A DNA stretch of 17,685 nucleotides from Anaerolineaceae bacterium (GTDB taxonomy: Bacteria > Chloroflexota > Anaerolineae > Anaerolineales > Anaerolineaceae): positions 1-17,685 of the forward strand of contig JAIOTF010000290.1 of the NCBI GenBank assembly GCA_021107195.1, in the 5' to 3' direction. Shown here piece after piece: positions 1 through 7,234 of the stretch. Position numbers and translations under genes: made by a program. Every line of letters starts with the position of its first letter. Positions within the stretch are counted from its first letter, which is position 1. The notes beneath the pieces are model-generated. The model did no database searches and was not told the origin of the DNA. It saw nothing but the letters and a program-made list of their open reading frames with translations.

Positions 1-665
1 GGGCGGGGGGCAATGTCGGGCAGGTCATCCAGGGGGCTGATGTGGCGCGGGTTGATGCCGCTGCGCAGGCGGAAAAAGAAGATCACCAGATGCTGTACCT
101 GCCATTGCAGGGAGAGGGGCGGGCCATAGGCAGCGGTCAGTTCATCGTAGAAATTGGCATAGTTGCCTTCGGCGATCACGGCCTGTATTTCGGGCATGCG
201 GGCTGCGCCGCGGATGGCGGTTGCCCCGCCGACCGAGAAACCCAGCACACCGAGCCAATCACTGCCCGGCTGGCTGAAGGCAAAGTCGCGCATCGTTTCC
301 AGCTCGGCGATCTCGCGATAGCCGACCGTGGCGGTTTCACCGGCGCAGTGACGGTACTCGAGGGTCAGCACGCCGTAACCATGTTCGGCCAGCAGTTCGG
401 CTTCGGTCAGCATGGCGTCCCGGTTGCCGCCCAACCCGCCCAGGAGCAGAATGACAGCCCCGTTTTGGGGGGCTCGCCACCAGCCTTGCAAATCAAGGCC
501 GTCGGCGGTGGTCAGGGTGACTGAATCAAACCCGGGCCGGGCGGGTGCGCTGGCAGGGCAGGCGGGGTGCAGCAGGTTTTGGGTATAGAGGAAGCTGAGG
601 CCGGTGATCAGGAAGACATAGGATGAGACGATGATGACGACCAGACGCAGCAGGAAGCGTTTCAT
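1..665 (-). CDS. Membrane-anchored alpha/beta hydrolase, C-terminus off the window (partial)
   Basis: The reading frame is open from an ATG at 665-663 to the window edge (221 codons seen). Residues about 4-25 form one hydrophobic helix after basic residues (MKRFLLR), a signal anchor or uncleaved signal, so the enzyme probably acts outside the membrane. The next part reads as an alpha/beta hydrolase: an oxyanion-type loop LLLGGLGGNRDAM, then the nucleophile elbow GFSVGG with Ser at about residue 144. The catalytic Asp/Glu and His should lie beyond the edge. The family covers dienelactone hydrolase-like, prolyl peptidase-like and acyl hydrolases, and the substrate cannot be told from this. The start overlaps the stop of the CDF gene by one base (TGATG), so the two are likely co-transcribed and translationally coupled. 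The start is well supported by that overlap and the anchor. Confidence 0.8.
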   Translation of the reverse strand, partial: MKRFLLRLVVIIVSSYVFLITGLSFLYTQNLLHPACPASAPARPGFDSVTLTTADGLDLQGWWRAPQNGAVILLLGGLGGNRDAMLTEAELLAEHGYGVLTLEYRHCAGETATVGYREIAELETMRDFAFSQPGSDWLGVLGFSVGGATAIRGAARMPEIQAVIAEGNYANFYDELTAAYGPPLSLQWQVQHLVIFFFRLRSGINPRHISPLDDLPDIAPR

Positions 666-1570
666 CAATCCTGCCAATCATCCGGTTCCAGGTGAACGTA
701 GGCGCGGTCAACTTCCGGTAGAGCTTCAAGGGCGTGAATCACGTCGTCGTTGATAGCGTGGGTTTGGTTGAGAGGCAGGCTGCCATCCACGTTAATATGA
801 ACATCGATCACAAGCTTGGGGCCGACGTGCTCGGTCATCACATGGTGCACGTTCTGCACGCCCGCTATACTGCGGGCAGTGTCGATGATCTGCTGCCGCA
901 TTTCTTCGTTTGCGCCGGCGCCGGTGAGGAAGTTGAGGTTTTCTTTGGCTGTATCAAAGGCCGCATTGAAAATTATAAGAGAGGCCAGCCCGCCGGCGAT
1001 GGGGTCCAGCAGCGGATGCAGCAGGGAGGAACCCAGGATGCCGAGGAATACGCCGCTGGAGGAGAGCACATCATTGAAGTTGTCTTTGGCCACTGTTTTT
1101 AATGTGGGACTGTTCAGCTTGCGGGCAATGCGCATCATGGCAGCATACATCCCGGCCTTGATGATTGCGCTGAGGATGAGGACAATGGTTGGCAAGCCGG
1201 GATCAATGGCCGCGCCGCCATTGATCAGGCGGCTAATGGTAGTGCGCCCGGCTTCGTAACCGGCGATTCCCATCGCAGCGGCAATGGCCAGCCCAACCAG
1301 CGGCTCAAAACGGCTGTGCCCCTGGGGGTGAGAAAGGTCTGGCGGCTGCATGGCAAGCCACAGGCCGAGGATCATCAGCAGGGAATAGAACACGTCCGAG
1401 ACCGAGTTGGCGGCATCGGCATACAGGGCTGCGCTGCCGGTCAGGTAGGAGGCATAGGCCTTGCCCGCTGCCAGGAGGGTATTCCCGGCCAGGGTAATGG
1501 CCAGGGCTTTGCGGAAGCCGCGTTTTTTTTCGGGGTCGGGTGCGAGATCACGCACGAATTGAATGGTCAT
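665..1570 (-). CDS. Cation diffusion facilitator (CDF) family metal transporter
   Basis: This is a 301-residue protein of normal CDF length with about six membrane helices in the first 210 residues and a ferredoxin-like cytoplasmic domain at the end (about 215-295, with HHVMTEHVG and VDVHINVDG strands). CDF proteins export divalent metals in exchange for protons. The expected transport site is visible: N55 and D59 in helix 2 (NSVSD) and D163 and D167 in helix 5 (DNFND). Zn exporters usually have His at the first position of one or both pairs, so this Asn/Asp-only set hints at Mn or Fe rather than Zn; that is inference. The loop HPQGHSRFEP after helix 2 is typical of the family. The gene heads a two-gene unit with the hydrolase downstream. 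The Shine-Dalgarno before ATG 1570 is weak. Confidence 0.93.
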   Translation of the reverse strand: MTIQFVRDLAPDPEKKRGFRKALAITLAGNTLLAAGKAYASYLTGSAALYADAANSVSDVFYSLLMILGLWLAMQPPDLSHPQGHSRFEPLVGLAIAAAMGIAGYEAGRTTISRLINGGAAIDPGLPTIVLILSAIIKAGMYAAMMRIARKLNSPTLKTVAKDNFNDVLSSSGVFLGILGSSLLHPLLDPIAGGLASLIIFNAAFDTAKENLNFLTGAGANEEMRQQIIDTARSIAGVQNVHHVMTEHVGPKLVIDVHINVDGSLPLNQTHAINDDVIHALEALPEVDRAYVHLEPDDWQD

Positions 1571-1590
1571 CAGTTTCCCATCATTGGATC

Positions 1591-1607
1591 ATTACGCAGT
1601 AATCATA
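1591..1607 (-). promoter_or_regulatory. Possible promoter -10 with adjoining inverted repeat for the CDF gene
   Basis: On the minus strand TATGAT occupies 1607-1602, about 32 bases before the CDF start. No convincing -35 box is seen at 16-18 bases. A small inverted repeat, ATTAC-GCA-GTAAT, spans 1591-1603 and overlaps the -10, where a repressor could sit. The arms are only five bases, so this is weak. Confidence 0.25.
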
Positions 1608-1678
1608 CCCTAAAAAGCAGCTGAGTCCTGGATGTCGGGCTGTTGTGAAAATGACCAACACAAGCGGATGTGGTGGTG

Positions 1679-1684
1679 TATACT
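1679..1684 (+). promoter_or_regulatory. Possible -10 element for the transglutaminase-like gene
   Basis: TATACT lies about 85 bases before ATG 1769 in the divergent gap between this gene and the CDF gene. No good -35 hexamer is found at normal spacing, so the call rests on the -10 alone. Confidence 0.25.
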
Positions 1685-1768
1685 GAAAATGAGTTGTATT
1701 TGTTGTGACACTTGAGTAAAAAACGCGTACTTATTTTCAGTTTGCAGGGTTTTGCGAGGAGTGAGAAG

Positions 1769-2860
1769 ATGCGCAATAAAACAATTTTGATCTTGTTGGC
1801 TGCATTTGTGGCGGTGCAGTGCTGCTGTGTTTCCAGCCTGGTTTCTGAGTTTGAACAGTTTGCAGAGGAATTGCCGCAGGAAATGACACTCGATGTGCTG
1901 CCAGAGGAGATGCCGACAATCATGCCGGGTATTGCAACACCAACCTGGACGCCGCTGCCTGCAGAACCTTCCCTGGATTTGAACAGTGATCCGGTCACGG
2001 GAACAGAGGTGTACACCGTGCGCCAGACACTGCGCCTGGTGAATGAGGGCTCTGTGCCGGTGGACGAGGTTCAATTACGCATGGCGTTGATCCGCAATTG
2101 GGCGCCGTATCAGGAAGTGCTCTCGATGCAGATCTCGCCGGCCGAGTATGAAGTAGTGACGGATCGGTTTGACAATCAGTATGCTGAATTCTGGCTGTAT
2201 GATCTGCCACCGGGTGAGTCGATCCTGATCACTCTGGATTTCGAGGTGGCGGTGCATGCGCTGGATTTTGACCTGTCCAACTGTACCGGTGAAATGATCC
2301 CCGGCTTTACTGCCCCTGAAAAATTCCTGGAATCTGATTCCAGCGAAATCCAGTCAATGTCATTGCAGCTCAGTGAAAATGCCGAGACACATTGTCAGGC
2401 GGCCGCAAATATCTATGACCATGTGATTGACTCAATGGAATATACCGGTTATGTTGTGGATGATAACGGCGCTTTGCAGGCTTATCACACCGGCGAAGGA
2501 GATTGCACGGATTATGCTGACCTGATGATCGCCCTCACCCGGGCAGCTGGCATCCCGGCCCGTTTCGTGGAAGGGGTTACTTATGGCATTGACGGTTATT
2601 ATGCGGCCGGGCAAACCAAACATGACTGGCTGGAGGTGTATCTGCCGGAGACGGGCTGGGTGCCAATGGACCCCACCTGGGGCGAGGAGCAGCCAGCGCG
2701 GTACTATGCCGGCCTCAGCCCGGATCATATCGTGATCACCAAAGGCCGCAACCTGGAAATGCTGGATGATAATCACTACTGGGCGTATTGGTGGTGGGGA
2801 GATATTGATCAGGTTGAGATTCGAGCGTACGATGAAAGCTGGCAGATATGGAAACAATGA
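1769..2860 (+). CDS. Membrane-anchored transglutaminase-like (cysteine protease fold) protein
   Basis: The protein has 363 residues from ATG 1769, chosen because GAGGAG sits eight bases upstream; a longer TTG reading from 1712 has no such site. Residues 5-17 are hydrophobic and lead to three consecutive Cys (18-20), an export signal or anchor but not a canonical lipobox, since Gln or Cys occupies the -1 position. A Pro/Thr-rich linker (about 49-66) follows, then a beta-rich domain (about 80-175) of the type often found before transglutaminase cores. The core carries the expected triad: C246 in GDCTDYADLM, H285 in KHDWLEVYL and D301 in MDPTWG. Such proteins are usually extracytoplasmic peptidases, amidases or cross-linking enzymes; the substrate is unknown. 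It is monocistronic, with a strong terminator 12 bases after the stop. Confidence 0.88.
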   Translation: MRNKTILILLAAFVAVQCCCVSSLVSEFEQFAEELPQEMTLDVLPEEMPTIMPGIATPTWTPLPAEPSLDLNSDPVTGTEVYTVRQTLRLVNEGSVPVDEVQLRMALIRNWAPYQEVLSMQISPAEYEVVTDRFDNQYAEFWLYDLPPGESILITLDFEVAVHALDFDLSNCTGEMIPGFTAPEKFLESDSSEIQSMSLQLSENAETHCQAAANIYDHVIDSMEYTGYVVDDNGALQAYHTGEGDCTDYADLMIALTRAAGIPARFVEGVTYGIDGYYAAGQTKHDWLEVYLPETGWVPMDPTWGEEQPARYYAGLSPDHIVITKGRNLEMLDDNHYWAYWWWGDIDQVEIRAYDESWQIWKQ

Positions 2861-2872
2861 GGGTTAAAGCAA

Positions 2873-2909
2873 GATGCCGGGGAAATTATTTCCCCGGCAT
2901 CAATTTTTT
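2873..2909 (+). terminator. Strong intrinsic terminator after the transglutaminase-like gene
   Basis: A perfect 13-bp inverted repeat GATGCCGGGGAAA / TTTCCCCGGCATC (2873-2885 and 2889-2901) with a 3-base spacer is followed by AA and six T (2904-2909). This is the classical form of a rho-independent terminator. Confidence 0.95.
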
Positions 2910-2916
2910 GTAGAGG

Positions 2917-3201
2917 ATGCACAAACAACAGGTCAGGCTTCGCTTTTGGCTCCCCCGCGCAGCGCCATTATGCGGTTGTCCAAAGGCATATCAAGACACG
3001 GACGGAGAAGATCCCGAATAGCCGATGTGGTATGCAGATTATATGATTGAACGATTGCGGAAATTGTTGAATGCGCCGTTGACGAACAGTGGGTTGATCT
3101 GTGTGCTTTTGAATTTGAGCAGGCTCCAGCCGCTGGAAGCGCCGGATGAGGCCTGGGAGGAGTATTACGCGGACTACATGGTGGAGCGGTACCACGTTTG
3201 A
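2917..3201 (+). pseudogene. Remnant of a small gene interrupted by an in-frame amber codon
   Basis: One frame runs from ATG 2917 to TGA 3199-3201 (95 codons counting both stops), broken only by TAG at 3019-3021. After the TAG the frame looks coding: WYADYMIERLRKLL, then later AWEEYYADYMVERY, a near-duplicate of the same motif. When the two copies are aligned on YADYM, the TAG falls exactly opposite the Trp (TGG, 3154-3156) of the second copy, so a TGG-to-TAG change is the simplest reading. The frame starts eight bases after a strong terminator, ATG 2917 has no properly spaced ribosome site, and no promoter is seen, which all fits a dead gene. An alternative is a live 58-residue protein from ATG 3025, also without a clear ribosome site. 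I do not know the family or its function. Confidence 0.45.
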
Positions 3202-3279
3202 TCGGGGCAGTGCTGTACCATGAGTGAGATCAAAATACAGGTGTTATTCCAGTGATGTTCAGCATAACGGAGGATTAAG

Positions 3280-3675
3280 ATGCAAGGTTTTGTTAAGACA
3301 GATTTTTTGCAGGCAAACCGGGGCGGTTCAACCTGGTGGGTATGGTTGTTGATCGTTGTGCTGTTGGCAGCTTTGATCATCTGGTTTTTGAGTCTGCGCC
3401 GCGAGCAAGAAGGCGATGTTGAGGAAGACCTTACCAGGATCGAAGGCATTGGCCCGAAAATTTCCGGATTATTGAAAGCTACGGGGATCAAGTCCTATCG
3501 CGCGCTTGCTGGCACCAGTATTGAGCGTTTGCAGGAGATTTTGGACGGGGCTGATTTTCATGCTTTAGCGGATCCTGCTACCTGGCCGGAACAGGCCAGG
3601 CTGGCAGCCGCAGGGGATTGGGACGGATTGCAAAAGTTACAAGACGAGCTGCAGGGCGGCCGGCGCGAGGAGTAA
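3280..3675 (+). CDS. Single-TM protein with helix-hairpin-helix (L21-extension-like) domain
   Basis: The protein has 131 residues. GGAGG lies just before ATG 3280 with good spacing. Residues about 19-38 form one transmembrane helix ending in basic residues (LRREQ), so the rest is probably cytoplasmic. Residues 51-90 carry a helix-hairpin-helix: LTRIEGIGPKI, then LLKATGIKSYRAL. The tail (about 99-124: DPATWPEQARLAAAGDWDGL) matches from memory the conserved end of the fused HhH domain seen on some ribosomal protein L21 homologues and on small membrane proteins of several phyla. HhH domains commonly bind DNA without sequence specificity, so a membrane-tethered nucleic-acid or protein contact is possible, but no function is established. 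The gene stands alone between the amber-broken remnant and a terminator. Confidence 0.85.
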   Translation: MQGFVKTDFLQANRGGSTWWVWLLIVVLLAALIIWFLSLRREQEGDVEEDLTRIEGIGPKISGLLKATGIKSYRALAGTSIERLQEILDGADFHALADPATWPEQARLAAAGDWDGLQKLQDELQGGRREE

Positions 3676-3697
3676 ACTGGCGTGCGTTTAAATATAA

Positions 3698-3739
3698 AGA
3701 CCTGACAAGTGGTTGAAACCTGTCAGGTCTGATTTTTTT
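3698..3739 (+). terminator. Intrinsic terminator after the HhH protein gene
   Basis: A 10-bp inverted repeat AGACCTGACA (3698-3707) / TGTCAGGTCT (3721-3730) is followed by GA and seven T (3733-3739). The loop contains GGTT..AACC and may extend the stem with a bulge. It sits between convergent genes, but the T tract is on the plus strand only, so it mainly serves the HhH gene. Confidence 0.85.
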
Positions 3740-3746
3740 AAATTCG

Positions 3747-4505
3747 TCAATTTTCCTGCCGCCTTTTTTGCCGGGCGTTGAGTGCTAAATACAGGGCAAC
3801 GGAGCCAGCCACAGCCGCGTTCAGCGATTCGATCTGGCCGCGCATTGGCAGGCTGATCAATGTATCGCAGGATTTACGGGTCAACGCGCGCAGTCCGCTG
3901 CCTTCACTGCCCACCGCCAGCGCCAGGGGACCATCCAGGCGTACTTGATGTACGGGCTGCGCCTCCGGGCTGCCTTCCAGGCCGATCACCCAGCCGCCAG
4001 CATCCTTGATGGCCGTGATGGCTTGAGACAGGTTTCCTTGCGCAACGAGCAGGTGTTCGCTGGCGCCGGATGAGGCATGCACCACAGCCGGAGTCACGCC
4101 TGCTGCCCGGTTAGCGGGGATGACCACGCCGTGGATGCCGACCACTTCGGCTGTGCGCAGCAGGGTGCCCAGGTTTTGCGGGTCTTGCAGCACGTCCAAT
4201 AGCAGCATAAAGAGCGGCTCCCCTCGTTTTTGGGGTTCCTTGAGAATATCGTGCAGGGTGCTGTAAGGGTAATGATTGGTTTGCAGAGCCACACCTTGCG
4301 GGTTTTCGCCCATTGAAGCCATTCTCTGGCGCGGCACACGCTCTGCCTGAATATTGATTTTGGCTGCCAGGCGGATGATCTGGGAGATGCGGCCTTTCTT
4401 CTCCACGCCCTCGGCAACCAGCAGGCGAAAAACATGTCTGCGGCGGGCTTGCAAGACCTCATAGACCGGGTTTCGGCCACTGATCCATTCTTTTGCTTTT
4501 GCCAT
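3747..4505 (-). CDS. rlmB: 23S rRNA (guanosine-2'-O)-methyltransferase, RlmB/TrmH (SPOUT) family
   Basis: The protein has 252 residues, the usual length for RlmB. The N-terminal part (about 1-75) is the L30e-like RNA-binding domain, starting WISGRNPVYEVLQ. The C-terminal SPOUT domain shows the three family motifs in order: DPQNLGTLLRTAE near residue 112 (motif 1), LAVGSEGSGL near 198 (motif 2) and LPMRGQIESLNAAVAGSVALY (motif 3). RlmB methylates the 2'-OH of G2251 (E. coli numbering) in the peptidyl-transferase loop of 23S rRNA, using SAM. Motif 3 has SLNAAVA where SLNVSVA is usual, a mild change. ATG 4505 has a modest GAGG upstream. It lies downstream of cysS, as in Bacillus, but an intrinsic terminator stands about 20 bases before its start. 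The exact target could be another 2'-O-methylation site. Confidence 0.92.
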   Translation of the reverse strand: MAKAKEWISGRNPVYEVLQARRRHVFRLLVAEGVEKKGRISQIIRLAAKINIQAERVPRQRMASMGENPQGVALQTNHYPYSTLHDILKEPQKRGEPLFMLLLDVLQDPQNLGTLLRTAEVVGIHGVVIPANRAAGVTPAVVHASSGASEHLLVAQGNLSQAITAIKDAGGWVIGLEGSPEAQPVHQVRLDGPLALAVGSEGSGLRALTRKSCDTLISLPMRGQIESLNAAVAGSVALYLALNARQKRRQEN

Positions 4506-4524
4506 TTATGTCCTCGTTATCTAT

Positions 4525-4557
4525 AAAAAAAGACCAGGATGACTTCTCCTGGTCTTT
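4525..4557 (-). terminator. Intrinsic terminator between cysS and rlmB
   Basis: Read on the minus strand, a perfect 11-bp stem AAAGACCAGGA / TCCTGGTCTTT with a 7-base loop runs straight into a T tract (minus-strand T's at 4531-4525). It lies just after the cysS stop and about 20 bases before the rlmB ATG, so rlmB expression must come from read-through or from a start inside or upstream of the hairpin. Confidence 0.88.
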
Positions 4558-4565
4558 GGTGTGTT

Positions 4566-5963
4566 TTAGAAATGCCAGGTGGTGCCCTGTTTGCTATCCT
4601 CAAGGGTGACACCAAGCTCGGCCAGCCGCTCCCGGATCTGGTCAGAGAGAGCATACAGTTTTTGCTTGCGTATCTCTGTACGCAGTTCCACCAGCAGATC
4701 GATGAAAGGGGCAGCGGACTGATCGTCATGGTCTTTTCCGGTGAGCTGCAAACCCAGCACGCCGGTTAACTTGCGCAGCAAGCTTTGCCCTGGTGCCAGC
4801 TCTTCGTTCGCTGCTCCCTCGTCTCGCGCTTTGTTCAGGTTACGCACCAGATCGAAAAGATTGCCCAGTGCGCCGCCGGTGTTGAAATCGTCGTCCATCG
4901 ATTCGAGGAAACCAGTTTCGCTTTTTTGCGTTTGTTGTTTAAGCTCATCCAGCACGCTCTGGCTTGCACCTGCTGCGTCCGGTTGGGCTGGCTTCAGCGC
5001 AGAATGCAGGCGCTCCAGGGCTTTCTTGGTTTGGGCGATCACTTCGTTATTGAAGGTCAACGGATTGCGGTAACCGGAGTTGAGTACCATCATGCGCAGG
5101 ACATCGGCTTCGTGCTCGGCCAGGAAGTCCTCAATGGTGATCAGGTTGCCGACTGACTTGGACATCTTTTCACCGCTGAGTTGCAGCATGCCGTTATGCA
5201 CCCAATAGCGGGCGAATGGTTTGCCGGTCAGGCTTTCAGACTGTGCGATCTCGTTTTCGTGGTGGGGGAAGATAAGGTCATTCCCGCCGCCGTGGATATC
5301 GATCTCTTCACCCAGATGATGAAGGCTCATCGCCGAGCATTCAATATGCCAGCCAGGGCGGCCCATGCCCCAGGGACTTTCCCAGGCGGGCTCGCCGGGG
5401 CGCTGTGCTTTCCACAGGGCAAAATCCATTGGGTTTTCTTTGCGCTCGTCGATTTCGATGCGAGCACCGGCGTTCATGTCTTCCAGGCGGCGGCCAGAGA
5501 GTTTGCCGTAATCGTCGTCCTTATCTACACGGAAGTAGACATCGCCCTTGATCGCATAGGCGTAGCCCTTGTTGATCAGGCCGGAGATCATTTCTTCGAT
5601 CTGGGCGATTTCGCGGGTGGCATAGGGGGTGATGGTTGGCGGCAGAATGTTGAGGTCGTTCAGATGCTGCTGAAACTCCTTGATATAGCCGCTGCCCAGT
5701 TCAAAGGGGTCCATGCCCAGCTCCTGGGCGCGGATGATGATCTTGTCATCCACGTCGGTGAAATTCATCACATGCTTGACCTTGAAGCCTTTGAATTCCA
5801 GATAACGGCGCAGGACGTCAAACACCAGGGCTGACATTGCATGGCCGACATGGGCTTTATTGTAGACTGTTGGACCGCACACATACATGCGCACCTTGTT
5901 CGCTTCAAGAGGGCGGAATTCTTCTTTCGTGCGGGACAGCGTGCTGTAAAGTTTTAAACTCAT
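4566..5963 (-). CDS. cysS: Cysteine--tRNA ligase
   Basis: The protein has 465 residues from ATG 5963, chosen over a longer frame opening at 6032 because GGAAGGG sits before it and MSLKLYSTLS is a normal CysRS beginning; the longer version would also overlap the upstream gene. It charges tRNA-Cys with cysteine using ATP in the cytoplasm. Class I signatures are clear: CGPTVY with zinc-ligand C29, the HIGH-type HVGH (38-41), a second Cys in WHIECSAM, zinc-site histidines in HGGGNDLIFPHHENE, and KMSKS near residue 265. The C-terminal DALR-type helical domain ends in TTWHF. The gene is the middle member of the yacL-type/cysS/rlmB group, 40 bases after the PIN/TRAM gene stop, and is closed by its own terminator. 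Confidence 0.98.
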   Translation of the reverse strand: MSLKLYSTLSRTKEEFRPLEANKVRMYVCGPTVYNKAHVGHAMSALVFDVLRRYLEFKGFKVKHVMNFTDVDDKIIIRAQELGMDPFELGSGYIKEFQQHLNDLNILPPTITPYATREIAQIEEMISGLINKGYAYAIKGDVYFRVDKDDDYGKLSGRRLEDMNAGARIEIDERKENPMDFALWKAQRPGEPAWESPWGMGRPGWHIECSAMSLHHLGEEIDIHGGGNDLIFPHHENEIAQSESLTGKPFARYWVHNGMLQLSGEKMSKSVGNLITIEDFLAEHEADVLRMMVLNSGYRNPLTFNNEVIAQTKKALERLHSALKPAQPDAAGASQSVLDELKQQTQKSETGFLESMDDDFNTGGALGNLFDLVRNLNKARDEGAANEELAPGQSLLRKLTGVLGLQLTGKDHDDQSAAPFIDLLVELRTEIRKQKLYALSDQIRERLAELGVTLEDSKQGTTWHF

Positions 5964-6003
5964 GTTTCCCTTCCAAAAAACGTTTAGTGCAGAGGTCTCT
6001 GAT

Positions 6004-7101
6004 CTAATGTGTTTGATCGGCTGGCCGGGCAAAGATCATGCGGCCGGCTGCTGTTTGCAGGACTTTGGTGACCAGGACTTCGATTTCTTTATTCATGTGC
6101 GTGCGGCCGTTTTCTACAACGACCATTGTGCCGTCATCCATGTAGCCAACACCCTGACCAGATTCTTTACCTTCCTGAATCACTCGCATGTTCAATATCT
6201 CTCCGGGCAGCAGCACCGATTTGACGGCGTTGGCCAGCTCGTTGACATTGAGGACCTTGACGCCCTGTAGTTCGGCAATGCGATTCAGGTTGAAGTCATT
6301 TGTCATCACCGGACATTTCAACTGACGAGCCAAAATGACCAGCTTGTCGTCTACTTCCCGGACGCCATCCACATCAATGTCGCTCATGCGCACGGGAATC
6401 CCGGGCTCTTTTTGAAGCTGGGACAGGACTTCCATGCCCCGTCGGCCGCGCTGGCGGCGCAGGCTGTCAGGAGAGTCGGCGATATATTGCAATTCGGTCA
6501 ATACAAAGCGGGGAATAAGCAATGATCCGGGCAAGAAGCCGGTGCGGGCAATGTCTGCAATACGCCCGTCAATGATCACGCTGGTGTCTAACAGAATGGT
6601 TCTTTCACCGCTCCAGTTGCTGTCTTCTTCGCTTTCATTTGTCTCCGGATTGTTGCGATGGCTGGAAAATGCCTGAAATAGATTGAAGATGTCTTTCTGG
6701 CGCATGATGAATACTGATATGCCCAAATAGGCAAAGGAAAGCATACCAACGAAAGGCAGGATATCGCCAAATGGGGACGGCAGCAAGGAAAGCGGGAAAG
6801 CCAGCAGAGCGGCGATCAACAGGCCAACGACCAGTCCGATCATGGTTGAGATAAGGTTTTGCACCGAGACCTTGCTGAAAATCGTGCGCAGGGTGCGCAT
6901 CGGTCGGATGGTGATCAGGGGAGTGATGATCAAGCCAAAAAGTGCCCCGACCAGACCAATGGTGAAGGCGTACTGCTCAATTGAAAATGTGTCAGCGGTG
7001 GGACTCAGGTTTGCTATTCGTCCCAGACTTGTCCCCCAGGAAACGCCAAGAATTGTGAAAACAATCATGCCGATTAAACGGACAATAAGTTCAGTGCTCA
7101 T
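6004..7101 (-). CDS. YacL-type membrane PIN/TRAM domain protein
   Basis: The protein has 365 residues from ATG 7101, preceded by TTTGGAGG at good spacing; an in-frame start at 7125 is less likely. About four membrane helices fill residues 5-135, then a polar linker, a PIN domain from about 169 (LLDTSVIIDGR with D172, a Glu in FVLTELQYIAD, acidic DVDGVREVDDKL and TNDFNLNR), and a TRAM domain near 290-350 (GQGVGYMDDGTMVVVENG). PIN domains are metal-dependent RNases; the acidic residues seen here are those needed for catalysis, but no RNA target is known for the YacL group. In Bacillus, yacL lies upstream of ispD-ispF-gltX-cysE-cysS-mrnC-rlmB; here it is directly before cysS, with the intervening genes absent. 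Confidence 0.92.
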   Translation of the reverse strand: MSTELIVRLIGMIVFTILGVSWGTSLGRIANLSPTADTFSIEQYAFTIGLVGALFGLIITPLITIRPMRTLRTIFSKVSVQNLISTMIGLVVGLLIAALLAFPLSLLPSPFGDILPFVGMLSFAYLGISVFIMRQKDIFNLFQAFSSHRNNPETNESEEDSNWSGERTILLDTSVIIDGRIADIARTGFLPGSLLIPRFVLTELQYIADSPDSLRRQRGRRGMEVLSQLQKEPGIPVRMSDIDVDGVREVDDKLVILARQLKCPVMTNDFNLNRIAELQGVKVLNVNELANAVKSVLLPGEILNMRVIQEGKESGQGVGYMDDGTMVVVENGRTHMNKEIEVLVTKVLQTAAGRMIFARPADQTH

Positions 7102-7205
7102 AATAATTCCTCCAAATAAATGCAAAAAATGAAAAATAAAAAAATGTGAGATGGCAACATGTTAATGTGCAGAATGAATAATAAAAAATAAATTCAACTA
7201 TATGG

Positions 7206-7234
7206 ATGATAGCATGCTTGACTATGCAAGTCAA
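7206..7234 (-). promoter_or_regulatory. Sigma-70-type promoter for the yacL-type/cysS operon
   Basis: On the minus strand TTGACT (7234-7229), a 17-base spacer and TATCAT (7211-7206) form a near-consensus housekeeping promoter, with TG one base before the -10 as in extended -10 promoters. Transcription would start near 7199, giving a leader of about 98 bases, very AT-rich, before ATG 7101. Confidence 0.7.

Noticed and set aside
42..524. 160-residue open frame on the plus strand
   Set aside because: Antisense to the alpha/beta hydrolase, which has the nucleophile elbow and a coupled start.
1712..1768. TTG-initiated N-terminal extension of the transglutaminase-like protein
   Set aside because: No ribosome site, and it would bury the signal segment; ATG 1769 has GAGGAG at the right distance.
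1769..1828. Lipoprotein signal in the transglutaminase-like protein
   Set aside because: Cys are present but the -1 residue is Gln or Cys instead of Gly, Ala or Ser, so the lipobox is not met.
2968..3195. 75-residue minus-strand frame over the amber-broken gene
   Set aside because: No ribosome site and no recognisable protein features; the plus-strand frame has the duplicated YADYM motif.
5181..5834. 217-residue open frame on the plus strand
   Set aside because: It is fully antisense to cysS, whose motifs are unmistakable; the frame is open only because of the codon bias of cysS and shows no recognisable domain.
5964..6032. N-terminal extension of cysS
   Set aside because: It would overlap the upstream gene and is absent from CysRS proteins; GGAAGGG precedes ATG 5963.
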